Shown piece by piece: positions 10,355-20,468 of a stretch of 28,325 bases of DNA; the stretch's first letter is position 1, and the number at the start of each line of letters is the position of its first letter. The stretch is from NCBI GenBank assembly GCA_933822405.4, contig CAKOGP040001402.1:1-28325 (forward strand). The letters are read 5' to 3'. A program made the position numbers and the translations under genes. Under the pieces are notes generated by a model. That model worked only from the letters and a program-made list of their open reading frames with translations. It was not told where the DNA came from and made no database searches. This stretch comes from Cylindrotheca closterium. Its lineage: Eukaryota > Bacillariophyta > Bacillariophyceae > Bacillariales > Bacillariaceae.

Positions 10355-13015
10355 TTACCATGTCTGTAGTGATGATGTGAGAAGTTGGTAGGTGTCATTC
10401 AGCTGCTCACTCTTTCGCACGAAGTCGACGCGGCGCTGACAAATCTCTGCAAGGACCTTGTAAGCGCGCTTTTGGACTCTTGGCTTTGTCTCGTCAGATC
10501 TAATCAACGGCTTCAAACAGCGAAACAGCAAGGAAATGCTGCTGTGCTCCAGACTCTCAGAGACTACTAGTGATTGAGCGAGCGTAAGCAACATGCACAT
10601 TTGTTCTGACAAATCTTCGTCGGCCTGAGACGCTTCGAGAAGTCTCTGGACAATCTTTGAGAATAGGCGTTGAATCAAGTGTTGCGGGCCTAATTGCGAT
10701 AGTGATGCAATTGCGTCAGTCAACGATCGTACTTTATGTGACTTGTCAACATATCTTTCCTCGCTGCCTTCAACTTCCATTTGTTCCACATCTCCCTTCT
10801 CCTTCGCATGGATGTTTTCGACTAGTTTGAAAAGAGATGGAATCAACTTTTCGGACACCACTTCCAAAAGATCTGCCTCGCGACGGAGCCTGGACACCTC
10901 TTCGCCGTCGACAAGCTCTCCATTCCCCAACTTCCTTTCGCGAACTCCAGTAGCAAGTGTCTTCAGTCCTGATGAAATGATAGCCTTCAAATGAAAACAA
11001 GAGAAACGTGTAAATCAGCGGCCAAAAAATCAGCAGTCCACAATAGGCACTTTCTCACTTACAACAAGTTCGGGATATCGCTCATCGTTCATTGCCCGAA
11101 CCAACAAAGGTGCCAAGCCAGGGAACACAGACTCAAGATCTGTTGGACATCGGCAGAAGGAAGGAAACAGCGCCCAAAGTGCAACGACCGTTCTTTTCCG
11201 TTTCAGCGACTTTCCAGCACCTTCGGCTGTCTGAGAATCATAGAACCGCGCCAATGGCAAAACGGTTTGTTGAAAGAAAGAGAGGCTTAGATTTGTTTCA
11301 CCTCTTCCCGTTTCGGAAGATTTCATGAGCTGCAGAAGCCAAAGTACGTTTTGCGCAACAGCTGAGAAGGAAGAGCAGCGATTATTAGTAGTTTCACTTT
11401 GTGACGTCCCTAACAATTGAAATGGCTCACCGTTCTTTTCTTCGTCCTCATGGATGACATGGCAAGCTTCAGACAATCCAATTTGCTTCCAAAGAATCTC
11501 TAATCCGCACCCTTGCACCAGATACGAAATAGCACCATTAACGTCAATTCTGTGAGTCCCGTCTTGTGACATCTCGGCTCCAAGCACAACTAAGCGCTTC
11601 ATACAACGACAAACATGTTCCCCGTGAGAATCCATTTGCAATAGAAGGAGAACCAGCGGCTTCAGAGACAAACCCCATATGATCTCAAACGAAGGCTGTA
11701 GAACAACTTCCATGGCAACCAAGCAATCCCGAACACACTTTTCGTGTACCTGCGGAGCACTTCGTTTGTTGTCCTCAAGCTGTCGAAAAAGGATGGAAAG
11801 TTCTGGGAATAAGGTGAAAGCAACACTGTCGTCGTCTTCTGTGTCCAATGGTTTGGAAAGACTCACGATGTGTCGAATTGACAATGGTAGCAGCATCATG
11901 GCTGTCTTCCTTTCTTCCCCATTCCCGTGAAGAAGATGTTGGGAAGAGGACAGCATTACCTGTCCAAAAATAGCTCTGCCGCTTGAAAGTACTTCACTAT
12001 CAGCTGCTCCATGACGGTATATTAGAGTTGGTTGCTGCTGTGCCAAGCTTGCAAGAACTCTCGAAGCAAAAGAACAAAACCTCTCTCTCTTCGCAGCTGC
12101 GGCATCATGCTCGAGCATAGCCAGCACAGTTGCCAGTATCGCATTTATTGTGGGCACTGTATGTTTCGATAGGTGCGCAGTCGCGATAGAATCAGAGTGA
12201 ATATCATCACTCACTGAAGCAGCCTCGCAGAGTGCAACCAACAACTTCATTATTCGGCCCCCAACAACTGAGAAGTCCAGGAAAATCAAAGCGTGACGAA
12301 GGAAGTCGAGGAGTTCGATGAAATCCTCAGTGGATTTCCTGTCAGCAAGAACTTTCAATGACGTGTTCATCTGCCTATTCACAAAAGCGGTCGTTTCTTT
12401 ATGGACAACAACGTGACACTTTGGGGAATCCATAGCGAGAAGAATACATAACTCCCTTACAGCAACTGTTTTCACCTTTGATCTTGTATCTGACACGAGC
12501 ATAAGGATGGTAGAGCGAAAGAGCTCGGCGACGGTTTTGTTGTCTACAGTATTCGGAAGGCGTCGTAACAAACCCGAAATTGCTCTACAAGCACTATAAA
12601 GAAAAGAGCTGGTTACATCAAGGCCGTCACGAGTTGCAAAGAGCACGGATTGCGAACTTTGTGTGTCAAGCGACATACACGCTTGAATTGAACCGCGCAG
12701 AGTCCTCGAAGATTGTGACACAGTAGCAGCAAGCGTTCCAGGTGCGATACCAGTCACGGCTAGACCGATAATATCCAATAAAGCTCTCTGAGTGGACATT
12801 GCGTCCAAAAGAACATTTTCATCTATGTGATGTCGATGAAGAGTTCCATCCAAGGTTTCAATTGCTACTGAGAAAATTTTTGCAGGAGAAGGATCAGCTC
12901 CTGCCACCTCCTTTAGCGCTGAAGCAACCACAGCAAGACGTACCAGGCGAGAGTCACGTCTCTTAGAAATAGAATATAGGTGGTTGTTGAACAAATCCAC
13001 GAATTCGACGTTGTC
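10355..13015 (-). pseudogene. Truncated inverted copy of the RRP12-like gene
   Basis: The copy carries exon 1 from about codon 4, the whole first intron (11062-10985, both splice sites intact) and exon 2 up to the breakpoint. It then meets a TAA two codons later (protein end LQTW). The ATG is missing: the codon aligned with RRP12 codon 3 is TAA. The first in-frame ATG would be the one in LLDAMSTQR, about 75 codons in. The remaining frame is open with no internal stop, encoding about two thirds of the HEAT-repeat region without the NUC173-type and C-terminal regions. Protein differences seen: LD to HLY, P to S, Q to R, T to A and F to Y. It is probably a non-functional fragment, but too recent to have decayed; a truncated dominant-interfering protein or a source of antisense RNA cannot be excluded. 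Confidence 0.8.
10360..13015 (-). repeat. Right arm of the 2.65-kb inverted duplication
   Basis: Reverse complement of 6137-8789. The breakpoint on the spacer side is sharp: after CTACAGACAT the original reads CGCAAG and the copy GGTAAT. On the outer side similarity fades just short of the RRP12 start codon. Mismatches seen by eye are mostly in the outermost ~400 bp (including a 3-base insertion), with one near the inner end. The central stretches I compared were identical. Confidence 0.92.
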
Positions 13016-13128
13016 TTAAGGGTCGATTGACGATATGGATATTCTCAACACTGAGATTTGGAAGTAAAAGTGATGTGCCTATTTTATAGATACAGGGGTT
13101 GTCAACAACAAGAGATGTTACACCGAAT

Positions 13129-15669
13129 TTATAACGCGTTTCCTAGTGTGTTCTTCACCAACCAATTCTCATGGGCAGTTGCTGTTCGAGGAATAGCGTT
13201 AGAACCTGCGCTGCTGTTCTGTGTCTTATTTTTGCGCAGTGATCCCAATTTAAGATCGGATGAAAGGTGTATCGGTGGTCTCTGCAAATCAAAAGTAGCA
13301 TTCTTTCGTGATTTCGGAGTCGTCGACATCAAATCCTGTGAGTGCTCGTAATTAGGTTGCATTGGGGTAGGAGCGTTCGCCATTCTACCATTGCGGCCCC
13401 AAATTGGTTTCCTTCCAAAGTCACCGAAGGTAGCGTTCCTTGGACCAGAACCAAAGTCGCCAGCATGCGCTCTTCCGAAAGATTTGAAACTGCGAAGTTT
13501 GGCCTCCGTATTTGACAGCCTCTGACGCTTTGGTGAAGGATTCGTCGCGGGTTTGGCTTTTGCCATCACTGCATTATGATCCCATTGTACCGATTTTGTC
13601 TGCTTTCCCTTGCTGAATGTGGCATTCCCACTTCCTTGTGTGCTCGCTGAACTGCCTTGTAAAACACTGTTAAGCTTCAACGCTGATGCGCGACTCTTCT
13701 GTTGCAACAATGAACGAGGAATATTCTTGTCGTTTGGATTTTGAGGCTTGTGAGAAGAGAGATTTAGTGCACTGCTAAACCCAGAAAGAGTTGGTGTGAC
13801 TTCGCTCTTCCCTACAGGTAGTTTGTTGACACTCGATGGATCCATATCCCCATCGAGTGAGGGCAGCTGCCCAGAAGAAGTCGCCTTTGCAACAGCTTTG
13901 AATACAACCATTCGCGCTTGCTGCACCATGGAATCAAGCATAACCCCTGTGTCCAAGGCGATATCGACGGTTGTCAAACCTCCTTTCTCATCGTAGTCAA
14001 AGTTAGCTGGTCGAAGGATGATGGATATGAGACGGAGAGAAAGTAATCAAATAGAATCGATGCAGTAGCCATGGAAATACTTACCGGAAATTGTTCCCGG
14101 TGCTCTCAGAGTAACAGTGTCATCTTTTGATTGAATTGAAACTTTCAGCTCCACCTCGAAGAGCAATGGCAAAATTACATCAGCGTCCTTTGCGTGTCCC
14201 ATTGCAGCCTTTGGTAATGCTAGTGTCTTAAATGTTGTCTGGCCGGAAATGACTTTAATGCTGGAGGAAAGCATATTTAATAGTCGAGAGCGGCTAGTGG
14301 AATCACCAGTAGTAAGGGAATGCCTCAAAAGGAGAATGGTCCACGCTTGAACACGAGAATTGACCAAAGAAGAGAATGAATCAGATACGTTCTTGGAAAC
14401 AGCTCCAGGTGCGTAAACAACAGATGACTTCGTCCAAGAGGTCAGTGAGCCTAAGCTTTGAGCAGCCTTCTGTTCAACCTGAGCAGCCTTGGCTGATGCA
14501 TCTGCAGCGTTGCTGACACCAAGAACAGAGGCTTCCATCGCTGGGACGGCATCCCGATTCGCAGCATCCAACTTCGCTAATGAAGCTCGATGCTCTCCAA
14601 GATTTGGAAGGAAGTTTGATCCCGTTTCATCCTCGATTTTTCTCATATCAAGAGAAGGAAGCGTGCAAACCACATGATGGTTTTCCACTGTCTTGGAAAA
14701 ACAAAGCACGAGGTCTCGTAATGCTGCTTCTCCCGTGTCAGCGGCTCGTAGAGTCGACGACAAAACCTCTTTATTGCGTTTTGTCCCCAAAAGACTAGCA
14801 AATCTCGAGACAACCTGTTCTTGGTGCGAAGCTGCCATGGCGTTCTTCTTGGAGTTAGCTGAGACAATATCACTGACTCGTCTCCAATCGAGATTGGGAT
14901 TGTTGTTATGAATACACAAATTGAAGATGGAATCAGGTTTTGGGGATACTCTGGAATACACAAAACAAAATTCTGGCAGGGGGTTTTCTGTGCGGGTCAT
15001 CTTCGACTTCCGCACTCGCTCGGCAGAAACTGAAAATCTGGCCGTCGTCAGTGGCATCGAACATGAACGCAGGCCCGAATTCAAATATTTCTTCGTGGTT
15101 GGGATTGAATTGATTGTTGGTTGCATATCTTCATGGAAGAGAGTGAGTCGAGAGAATTGAGACGAAGTGGGGATATCGTCCACAGCAAATGGTCCCTGCT
15201 TCATTTTGATGAGTTCCGCATGGTTTTGGATTTGAAGGGACCAATCCACAGATGAACGAGGTACTTGCTTCCTTTGTTGTAAATGACTTCTTTCGTTTGG
15301 TAGTACTGGCACCAGCGGAATTCTGGGTACTCTAACCTGTGCAGACTCGTTATCGAATACGCTGTATTCGTCCGATTCCTTTCTTTGCCTTTGCTTCACA
15401 AAATCAAGGATGCTTTGGGACTCTACGGTGATTCGATTAGCTGGAGAATGATCATAGCTGTGGAAAATGCCAGAAAATGAGTTGTGAAAGAAAAAAAAAC
15501 CGACATCCACATCATAAACGTACCACCGGTAACCGCCCTGTTTGAAAATTTTATCAGTTGGTGTTAGCTTCAGCCTAATTGTATGAGTTGTGCCAACATC
15601 TGGTCAATATTATTGTTGACCAAATAATTTTCCACCTGCATTTCGGTTTTTTAATAAGAGAAATCCCAT
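13129..15669 (-). CDS. Unknown protein with basic, disordered C-terminus (about 786 aa)
   Basis: I do not recognise the family. Well-supported exons are 15457-14085 and 14006-13129, joined by a 78-bp phase-1 intron (GTAAGT...GACCAG), and an upstream exon ending at 15524. The latter joins through a 66-bp intron (15523-15458, GTACGT...TTCCACAG) and encodes a beta-rich stretch, TTHTIRLKLTPTDKIF. The 5' end is tentative: ATG 15669 with a 36-nt intron (15635-15600) gives one continuous frame. The middle (HTAWQ-free, rich in Ala and Ser; AADASAKAAQVEQKAAQ) may be helical. The last ~250 residues are Ser/Asn/Lys/Arg-rich, with repeated short words (GNATF, RNATF, KNATF) at intervals, likely disordered. 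No signal peptide or membrane span. The stop lies 114 bp from the RRP12 copy. Confidence 0.6.
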
Positions 15670-15677
15670 GTATAATG

Positions 15678-15703
15678 TAATAGTCCTATATAATAGTCCT
15701 ATA
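15678..15703 (+). repeat. 13-bp tandem duplication
   Basis: TAATAGTCCTATA occurs twice head to tail in the AT-rich spacer between two minus-strand genes. It is probably simple replication slippage. Confidence 0.7.
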
Positions 15704-15819
15704 TGTATAACATGTTTTATTTATTTTAAAGGCTACAACAGCCTTCAATGTATGATGTACCCCAAGAACCGACGACCATCGCAATAGGCAACAAGCGAAG
15801 CCAACCAAGACTCACTTGC

Positions 15820-17343
15820 TCAATCCTTCTTTTTTTCTGGGAGCTTAAGCCCTCTCTTGCGTGCAGTTTGCACGTAGCTTTTGTAGTAGCATCTAATACG
15901 ATCGCGAATGGCCACAAAGTTGAAATCCTCCGGATCAAAGACATAGTGATGCTGCTCTGCGACTTCAAGGAGCCGCTCGGTCAACCAGTTGTTATACTGC
16001 TTCTGCTCCGCTGTATAGTTCATGTTGGAGTGTTTTAAGTACTCGTCGCGATTTGCAATCAAGAAACGTTCAAGCTTCCAAACGGTGAGTCATCGGCCAA
16101 AGTGGATCGAAGATTGATGTAATTTGCTGACTCTGTTACCTACCTCTGGATAATGCTTCCAAGAGAACTTTTTTCGGAGAATCGTTTTCTCCTCAAGGCG
16201 TGGCTGTTGTACGTAAGTGTATGGAGATGCATGGTGTTGCGAAGCGTGGGGAGGGCGGTGATGAGGGTAACCTTCGTCGTATCCTTCGTAGCCATATGGT
16301 GGATGATAAGCTTCTGGCGAGGACCCATGGTTCCATTTTGGAGGGATGAAAGGCTGATGGCCATGATGTCCAATATCCCAATATCCACGAAACGGAAGTT
16401 GATGTTCATCGTAGTACAAAGGAAGCGGTGGTGGAGGGTACTGATACTCTCTATAATGCGCCGTGTCACCTTGACTGTCGAAACTTCCCCCTTGTTCGAC
16501 TACAATCGGTGCCCCCATCTCATGGTATCCCGGAGCTGCGACGTCGTTATAGTGTGGTGGATATCCCCTGCGCTTTGCCCCACCGTATGCATTTGAGCGA
16601 TAGTCAGGATATGCTACATCTGGCGGCTGGTTACATGGATAAATGTGCTCTTGGAGTCTGCTTCCAGCAACTGGAGTCACCGGATGTTGCGGAGGACGAT
16701 GGCGATCCTGTGGAGTCTGACTAGGTGTTATCGGACTTGGTCTCGACCTCCGCTGAAGAGGAGATGTAGGTGCTGGCATAGGGACTTGACGCTGCTGCTG
16801 GGACGCATTCTTTCCATCCTTTCCCCCCATATCAGCTGAAACATTTGCCAAAATACTCAGCCCATCTCCCTTTTTTTTCTCTCCATTCGTGGAATTGTTG
16901 CTCCGCGGTGTGCTAGGTTGTCGCATCTCTCGCATCTCTGTACTGCTGGGTTGTGCTGGTCCTCGTGGATAAGCGGCCCGGGGTGAAGATGGAACCCGAC
17001 GTAGAGTGCCGCCTTGATGATCATCGTAGGGTTGCCTTGGGTGCCTCACACGAGCATATCGTGGTGGTGGCATCGAACGTTCAACATATCCATTCCCGCT
17101 TCCATCGTAGGGAGGAGGAGGTCCCCAGTAGGAGCCTCCTGGGGCCTCCTGAGACCAGTAATCGTAATGTCCTCTTGAATAGTACGGTGAATGTGCAGTG
17201 GTTTGATGCGGAGAGTGCGGGGCACGAGCATACGGAGACAATCTCGGATCGAAGTCTGTTCCTTGATGCCAAGAAAAGTTGGAGTCCCCAACAGAGCCTT
17301 CGCGGCTACGAAGAGGAGATGTTACAGCAGGTGATACTGTCAT
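15820..17343 (-). CDS. Pro/Tyr/His-rich protein with a conserved C-terminal block
   Basis: Two exons, 17343-16144 and 16074-15820, give 484 aa; the 69-bp intron (GTAGGT...TTGGAAG) joins in phase 0. Residues 1 to about 380 are low complexity, with Pro, Ser, His, Tyr and Gly runs (for example YPPPPLPLYYDEH), likely disordered. The last ~105 residues are different: a compact charged and aromatic domain running from ILRKKFSWKHYPE across the intron into LERFLIANRDEYL, then NYTAEQKQYNNWLTERLL and RIRCYYKSYVQTARKRG. I recall similar blocks at the C-termini of other diatom predicted proteins, but no function is known to me. The basic helix pattern could suggest nucleic-acid or protein binding; that is inference. 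ATG start at 17343. The spacer to the downstream unknown gene is about 150 bp. Confidence 0.75.
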
Positions 17344-18096
17344 ATTAGTGACAAGAAGTGAGCAGGGCGGTGTGATTGCTCAAGAACTCGTTTGGAAGTG
17401 TTTGGAAGTGACAGCTTTTGCCGGACTCTTCCTTCCTTCCGAACATCGAACATCAAGACATAAATCAATTCGTGAAAGCGTCGATTCAAAAGATTGGGCG
17501 ACATACCAACTCGCGCGCGCAACTTTGCTGCTTATATGTAATGTGTCCTATGTGATGTCTTTAACATACAAAATGGTTGCGCCACTCGGTGGTTTCTCGA
17601 ACGCGAACGACTTACGATCCACCTTAATTCCATTGCCGTGAAAATCCTACTAAGAAACAGTTCCAGAACCGGGACTTCCCCCGATTGAGCCGTGTGAAGG
17701 GCGAGCTCGCGCCGAAGTATAACCGTCTTTTGACTGTCCAAATTTTTTTACCTCTGTAATCTTTAGTCATTTAACAGGAGTTCGTACCGGGTACCCTGCT
17801 ACTCACGCCTGGTGCTGTTGAAGTGCAATTTCAATCGTTAGATACAAAGAGCGATGCTTCAACCGTATTCATCCCGAAACTCTAATGACGAGTGGGTGCA
17901 ATAGAAGTCATTGCAGTATCAGATGATTTTCGAAGCCTTGTGTTTTGTGGGGACGTCCTGACTTCCAAAAAATGTGGACGGACGACGTGCGTACCAACAA
18001 TCAGTCGATCCACCATCTCGATACCGTCATCGTTGTCGGGTTTATTGTTTTTTCTACTGTACAGCCCCATAATAGCAATTGTCCATAATACAAAAA
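17344..18096. other. Divergent intergenic region
   Basis: About 750 bp between the Pro/Tyr-rich gene (minus) and the kinase fusion gene (plus), presumably holding both promoters. Visible items: a 10-bp tandem duplication (TTTGGAAGTG twice, 17391-17410) and a GTACC palindromic word (GTACCGGGTACC, 17784-17795). An 81-codon minus-strand frame (17882-18127) lacks support. No gene is called here. Confidence 0.5.
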
Positions 18097-19365
18097 ATGA
18101 GGCTATCCATTTCCGTCTTGTTCGCAACTCTTGGTCGTTTTAGTGCAGCATTTGTCCCAGTTACTTCTGCTTCTAGGAATTACTTCTTGCCGTCTCCTTT
18201 TGCTTTACAAAGACGGAGATGTCAACAAACAAATCGAATTTCTCGAGGAGGTTCCTCTGAATGGCGCCCGCAATCAGAATCGGCCATTTCTCTTGAAGCT
18301 TCGCCAATCAAAAGCGACTTTCGGTTGATTGCCGCCGGTTCTTCTTCAAGAGACTTTGGAGGTTTGGCTGTGTCGGAGACAAAAGGGTTCCGTGTTATCT
18401 TTGTTCTGGGAGGTCCTGGTGCAGGAAAAGGCAAGTCCAGTCTAATGGCAGTTCCGGTTGTGACTAGTTGACTTTACAATTTTCTCACTGACCCTGAAGG
18501 GACACAAAGTGATCTAATGTTGGCAGAGTATCCATGCACGCACCTTTCTGTTGGACAACTTCTTCGGGACGAGACGAGCAAAGAAGATTCTCCACACGCT
18601 TCTTTGATTCAAGAATGTCTTGTACGCGGAAAGATCGTTCCGGTAGAAATCTCCCTCGCGTTGGTAAGAAAGGCGATGGAAGAAGCGAAAGGGAACTCGA
18701 CAGTTTTCCTCATTGACGGTTTTCCTCGAAACCTAGATAATCTTCAAGGCTGGACAAACTGCATGCACGAAGTCGCCGATGTGTTGGGAGTGATAGTGTA
18801 TCAATGCCCACTGTCGGTTCTAGAAAAGCGTATTCTTCAACGGGCAAAGGATTCTGGTCGGTCAGACGATAATCTGGAGAGTTTGAGGAAACGATTCAGA
18901 ACGTTTGAACAGGATACAATGCCGATCATTGATACATTGCGGCAATTGCAAGGCGATACAGTGATGAAAGTTTGGGACATTTCCGGCGATCAAGCGCTAG
19001 AGGCAGTTTGGAAGGACACACGGAAGGCGATGAATGAAGTGGTAGTCAATGATGTGCTCGATGCAAACATCCGTCTGATTAAGGCCATCGCAGAAAAAGA
19101 TAGGGAAACGTACCATGAACTGAGTGCGACGGAAATGTTTGAAGACCAATCCGTCGAACAGGTGATGGATGTTCACGAGGGAGGCGTTGATTTTGCGAAT
19201 GCTATTGTGAAGCATTCATATTTTGAATTCATCACGGGTACAAAGGTATCCGTGTCTTACACAATGGAGTCGGATTCCATTTCGTTCAAGGAGACTCGAA
19301 TCTGGTCATACGATGCTTCTTCAGGGTGGACGAATGTTCATTTTTCGCGGTCTCCAGTTGTCTAG
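18097..19365 (+). CDS. Plastid UMP/CMP-kinase-like protein fused to a CaMKII-association-type domain
   Basis: Two exons, 18097-18430 and 18500-19365, give 399 aa. ATG 18097 opens a hydrophobic signal peptide (RLSISVLFATLGRFSA), then AFVPVTSAS and an Arg/Ser-rich stretch: the A-F cleavage pattern of diatom plastid preproteins. Residues ~100-290 are a nucleoside monophosphate kinase: P-loop GGPGAGKG (105-112), QLLRDE, DGFPRN, and a short lid GRSDDNLESLRKRF typical of UMP/CMP kinases, which transfer phosphate from ATP to UMP or CMP. Residues ~295-396 match the CaMKII association fold (SnoaL/NTF2-like): ANIRLIKAIAEKDRETYHEL, GGVDFANA, ETRIWSYDASSGWTNVHFSR. The kinase lid-to-C-terminus junction lies within one exon, so the fusion is not a gene-model artefact. 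The intron is GC-AG and interrupts the P-loop. The stop is 35 bp from the convergent neighbour. Confidence 0.82.
18431..18499 (+). other. GC-AG intron inside the P-loop codon
   Basis: The 69-bp intron starts GCAAGT after AAAAG and ends CCTGAAG, phase 1. Joining G|GG restores GAGKGTQSD, the expected P-loop and following residues. No GT donor nearby gives that sequence, so this is best read as a minor-class GC donor with otherwise perfect consensus (AG|GCAAGT). Confidence 0.8.
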
Positions 19366-19400
19366 ATATTAAATTGTACATTGTGCTCAAAGTAAATTAC

Positions 19401-20206
19401 CTAGATTACTCCATTGATGCGTCCTTTTCGGAAAACTGATCTCCCTTTAGCCCAGGCAGCATCTACTAGCCCAGCTCGCATTGGAAGGTGAACGTGCCCT
19501 TTTCCGAGCTCCACGTCTTGTGGGCCTAAATCATCGCTTATGCGTCCTTTTGGAAGAACCCGTACATTCACCGCCCCACGAGGAATGATTGCTTTGGAAT
19601 TCATGCTTCCAGGTTCCACAGGGACACTGAAAATCACGGAAGGCAATGCTTTCGATTTCTTGTCATGAGGGGGGAGCTGGATTTCGAATTCCATGACAGA
19701 TAGCCGGCATCTGATTGCATCATCATAAGTCGCTGAAAGGAAGCCGTCGGGGGTTAGCTTCTTAGAATTCGTCGATTGTCTCCAGAAAGCTCGAAGCCGC
19801 TTCCCAGATGCCAAGTGTCCAACCGCTCGCAATCCGTATTTTCCTTTGCGAGTTGACAGCTTTAACGTCACAGGTGTCTGAAGGAATGATTCCAAATGTC
19901 GCCGAAATCGCGCATCACGGATATTCTCAAAGGTAGCCGGCTGCAACTCCCAGTCTGTATCTTTCCTACCGGTATCGCCGATATTAGTAATCAAAACGAA
20001 ACGACTCGTAGAAAACCGAATGGTGTCACTTACATGAGGGTCATTTCCCTTGTCAAACCAGAGGCTCCCTCCAATTTCGTTTCGGCCTTGAAATCAGACT
20101 CCATCTTGCTGCTGAAGCCCTCTCGGAGAAAACGTTGGGCGGAAGCATTTCGGAGGATTAATAGTAGACACAATGTGAGCAGTGAATTTCTGGTCCTATC
20201 GAACAT
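19401..20206 (-). CDS. Predicted secreted protein of unknown function, 245 aa
   Basis: Two exons, 20206-20034 and 19965-19401; the 68-bp intron (GTAAGT...CGGTAG) joins in phase 2 to give TLMKDTDWELQ. ATG 20206 was chosen because it opens a clear signal peptide (LLTLCLLLILRNASA, cut before Q about residue 25), although the frame stays open upstream. The mature part is basic and contains no domain I recognise; it shows short beta-like stretches (TPVTLKLSTRKGKYGL, MEFEIQLPP, AVNVRVLPKG). The residue after the predicted cleavage is Gln, not Phe, so secretion or ER retention is more likely than plastid import. The neighbours are the convergent kinase fusion and the divergent PAPS transporter. Confidence 0.65.
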
Positions 20207-20305
20207 CGTCTTTCGGCTTTGCCTCCTGTCGTGTGATGTGGCTGTTAATCTTTGATTTTCGACGCGTGGAATGGTTGATATGATATTCATAAACAGAACA
20301 CTACA

Positions 20306-20337
20306 GTACACCGTGTACAGTACCGGTACACGTGTAC
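20306..20337. promoter_or_regulatory. Overlapping GTAC palindromes in a divergent promoter
   Basis: Three adjacent or overlapping inverted repeats are seen: GTACACCGTGTAC (20306-20318, one mismatched centre), GTACCGGTAC (20320-20329, perfect) and GTACACGTGTAC (20326-20337, perfect, with a CACGTG E-box core). They lie in the 262-bp space between two divergent genes. A transcription-factor site is possible; similar GTAC words elsewhere may instead be repeat debris. Confidence 0.35.
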
Positions 20338-20468
20338 TCCTTTGTGATTGATTTCCCTTCCATGGATAATTGGAAAAATGGAGAAAAAGGTTTGCTCTGC
20401 TATGACTTTTTGTTTTCAAAAGAAAAGTCAATCTGGACTAACTCACCTCCGACAAACCAACTGGAATC

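Noticed and set aside
10355..13015. Reading the RRP12 copy as a retrocopy (processed pseudogene)
   Set aside because: The 78-bp intron is retained intact, and the copy stops in mid-exon at a sharp breakpoint with no poly(A) trace.
18079..18096. Upstream start for the kinase fusion at 18079
   Set aside because: That codon is TTG; ATG 18097 gives a better signal peptide.
17882..18127. Minus-strand 81-codon frame with a hydrophobic stretch, resembling a small membrane protein
   Set aside because: It overlaps the start of the well-supported plastid kinase gene, begins at a non-ATG codon and has no other support.
20207..20431. Longer N-terminus for the secreted protein (frame open to 20431)
   Set aside because: The internal ATG at 20206 opens a textbook signal peptide, and the upstream stretch overlaps the palindromic promoter region.
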